From Sipunculus nudus (Eukaryota; Annelida; Sipuncula; Golfingiida; Sipunculidae): 64,000 nucleotides of DNA. The notes below the pieces were generated by a model. It did no database searches and was not told where the DNA came from. It worked only from the letters and a program-made list of their open reading frames with translations. Made by a program: the position numbers and the translations under genes. The stretch spans positions 55,057,676 through 55,121,675 of the forward strand of contig CM049311.1 of the NCBI GenBank assembly GCA_026874595.1, read 5' to 3'. Shown in pieces: positions 61,760 through 64,000 of the stretch (positions are counted from its first letter, which is position 1; every line of letters starts with the position of its first letter).

Positions 61760-62304
61760 GGGGTTATGGCTCCAAAAATTAGGGAATGTACGTACAGACA
61801 AAAAACACTGACATAAAGGCTGTACACTGAAAGACAGCAAAAACATAGGCGGAAGCAGAAAGGTATCACTTAAAAAAGCCGTGGAGACCAACAGAGTCTG
61901 ACCATTATTGGACGCATGGGCTTCGGAACTGGGAGGCCATGTTATCACAAACCTTTAATACCGGCAATCAGCCAACAAAGCCAATACGCAGGATTAAAAA
62001 CTACCCTTGTGCATTAATCAAGGTAGATCGTGTTGTAATGAGGCACTCTGAAGCTTCGTATGGTTCACCTGCCTTTGTGTGCATATATTTGGATAAAACA
62101 TTTTATTCTTTCCTATACATTGGGAAACCTGACCTCTTCCGAGGTGGTCAAAGACTGAGATCACATTGCATTGATGTTACAGGTCAGCTTTACCACTCTG
62201 GCCCTCCATTCCCCATTGAAGGTCATATTATCGTCACACGACCTTGCTTCAATTTAGCTGTGAATACTACATTCAATAAACGTTTATATACTAAGCTCCT
62301 TTGA
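61760..62304 (+). pseudogene. Possible coding relic, unknown protein
   Basis: An open frame at 61939-62304 (121 codons) includes SEASYGSPAFVCIYLDK and PPFPIEGHIIVTRPCFNLAV. Just upstream, another frame reads AVETNRV, a stop, then PLLDAWASELGGHVITN, and overlaps it one frame away. Together they look like one coding stretch with a frameshift and stops. No catalytic motif or known domain is certain. Chance remains possible. Confidence 0.35.
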
Positions 62305-64000
62305 TATATACAAATTTGAAATTCTCAGAATATCATCTAAGACAACTGCTTTATTTAAAAAGTTTTTGTTGTTGGTTTGAAGATTTAGAATTGAAAGCAT
62401 CAAATGTACATTAAATTATCTAAAAATAATACATATATTCATATATTTTTACATTCATCATTTATTTTCCGATCTTCTTAAATTTAAATTTAAAACATAT
62501 CGATGATTGAACAAAGGAATATTTGTTAGAAAATGTTCCGCCCCCACCCTAATTAGAAAATATAGAATTCACAAACACCTGAAAATAATTAAAGATACCC
62601 AACTCATATGCATCGGAGGCTTATCCTGACGGTATAGGTGTGTTTTTGTCCTTATTTTTGTGTAGGAGTGTGTCCCAATGGCTTTAATCCAATTACTATA
62701 GTTAAGGTTCTCAAAGTTATAATCTTGCCTAAAGCAGTATGTGGTGTTGAACAGATTGACCAATTATAACATATTATCACTAGAAAGAATGGATCGCTTT
62801 TGTATGAAACATATACAAGGATTTCATGTCAGCTAGTACCCTCACTGATATAACTCCGTGCGTTCAGACGTGGGTAGACAGGCAAGTGCGGATCCAGAGG
62901 GGGGTGGGGGGGGGGGGTTGCTTTTGGGGCTGAAGCCCCCCCCCCCCCCCCCAACCCGTCACTAGATAAAAAAAACAGTTATTTTTTTAATGTGAGAAAT
63001 AAAGCTCCTCTTTGCTTCTTTGCGGGTTTTTTTTTCATTATGATGACCTCATCCCGTCATACACACATCATCCTCACTACTGTAAAGCAAAAGCTAAAAA
63101 AAACAAGGTCCAGTAAACTTGGGGAGAATGCGCATGTAGATATCTCACATGTCTTGTTTGTGTTTTTTAAGAAGTTGCATATTTTCCCACATCGGTAGGG
63201 CGCTATCAACATGAATTCTTAACAATCAGTCACGCCGTTGACGTGGCTTGGTTCTGCTTTTTCAGAATTTGACTTTTTGCTTGTGAACTATGACTAAATA
63301 TTGATTCCGGAAAATTAATTTACCTAGACTTATCTTAAAAAACACTGTTCATTCTTTTTCACTTAAGAATAATATTATCGTCCAGTTTAAGTTAAATATG
63401 CATTGTCTTTGAGTTTATGACTGCAGAAATTAGCAATTTTACTGCCTCACTATAAATAACGTGTATAGCGGATAATGATCAGGGGCTGTGAAAAGATCGA
63501 TTTTTTCAAAACGATAAAATTGACATGAAAATTGAATAATACCTACAGCAGCGTTTTGTAGAACATTTATAATCGATTACAAATGTATTTACCAATGTTG
63601 CATGAATATGTGAAAAAAATCAGCATTTTATTATGCGCCCAGACGTACATAAGTTTCAGAGCAGACTTCATTTGAACTGTATTTAATCAAGGTATAGATT
63701 AAAAAAATAAACAGCAAACACGGAAAGTAATTTATCAACAAGCTGCAAAGCCACAAAATAAACGCGGACAGTAATTAAATTATTATATACATTCCATTCA
63801 TGGGGTACTTATTTCTTTTGTAATGTTTTAAACGCATTTGAAAGTATACCTTATTCTGTGTTCATTTTTTTTTTATATTTTTTGTTGGAAGTAACCGCCT
63901 CCTTTTTTTCTGCTAACTAAACCAAGTTTATGTACATCTCCAGAATTCCATTCCGGTTTCGGACTCCCAGACACGTAACAGGGCAGTATCACACGCTTCC
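62305..64000. other. AT-rich intergenic DNA with a hAT-like terminus
   Basis: No supported gene. Near 62884-62956 a hAT-like end (CAAGTGCGGATCCAGAGGGG) is followed by a G-run and a C-run around GGGGCTGAAGCCCC, which can fold into a hairpin. Its partner end was not found. Confidence 0.45.

Overview
The window looks like AT-rich intergenic DNA from an animal nuclear genome, most likely a mollusc (probably a bivalve) or another lophotrochozoan. This rests on one intronless neuropeptide-type GPCR, split exons with GT/AG borders, many dinucleotide microsatellites and poly-C runs, tRNA-derived SINEs with a shared central domain, DIRS-like retroelement debris and many MITEs. Nothing resembles bacterial operons. 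The species assignment is inference.

Only one complete protein gene is well supported: a class A, FMRFamide-receptor-like GPCR on the + strand (28206-29252), with a 5' splice acceptor just upstream. A second, partial gene lies on the - strand at 42162-44698, where four coherent exons with splice sites encode the C-terminal part of an unrecognised protein.

Layout. 2.7-9.3 kb: a long inverted repeat (arms of about 440 bp) enclosing a degenerate duplicated block. 9.5-10.7 kb: a SINE with a 13-bp target-site duplication, split by a 925-bp MITE. 20.0-21.0 kb: a 34-bp minisatellite. 24-27 kb: a small TIR-bounded element with a pol III-like promoter, a double hairpin beside a TA microsatellite, and a second SINE. 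28-29 kb: the GPCR. 32-36.7 kb: a pogo-like MITE, a possible solo LTR, a hAT-type MITE with target-site duplications and a CpG-rich TIR element. 37.5-38.7 kb: a 41-bp minisatellite interrupted by a TA-target MITE, with an empty-site equivalent in the same array. 40.2-50.6 kb: a candidate 10.4-kb CACTA/EnSpm-like element with matching ends, a 3-bp target duplication, subterminal repeats, the partial spliced gene, a 280-bp satellite and nested MITEs. 55-62 kb: another MITE, a second copy of the pol III-like element, a decayed DIRS-like retroelement and two weaker coding relics.

The genes do not form a pathway. The main story is nested transposition, best shown at 9.5-10.7, 37.5-38.7 and 40.2-50.6 kb. 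The 10.4-kb element is the best candidate for something undescribed. Everything here was read by eye, so repeat boundaries are approximate unless exact junction bases are given.
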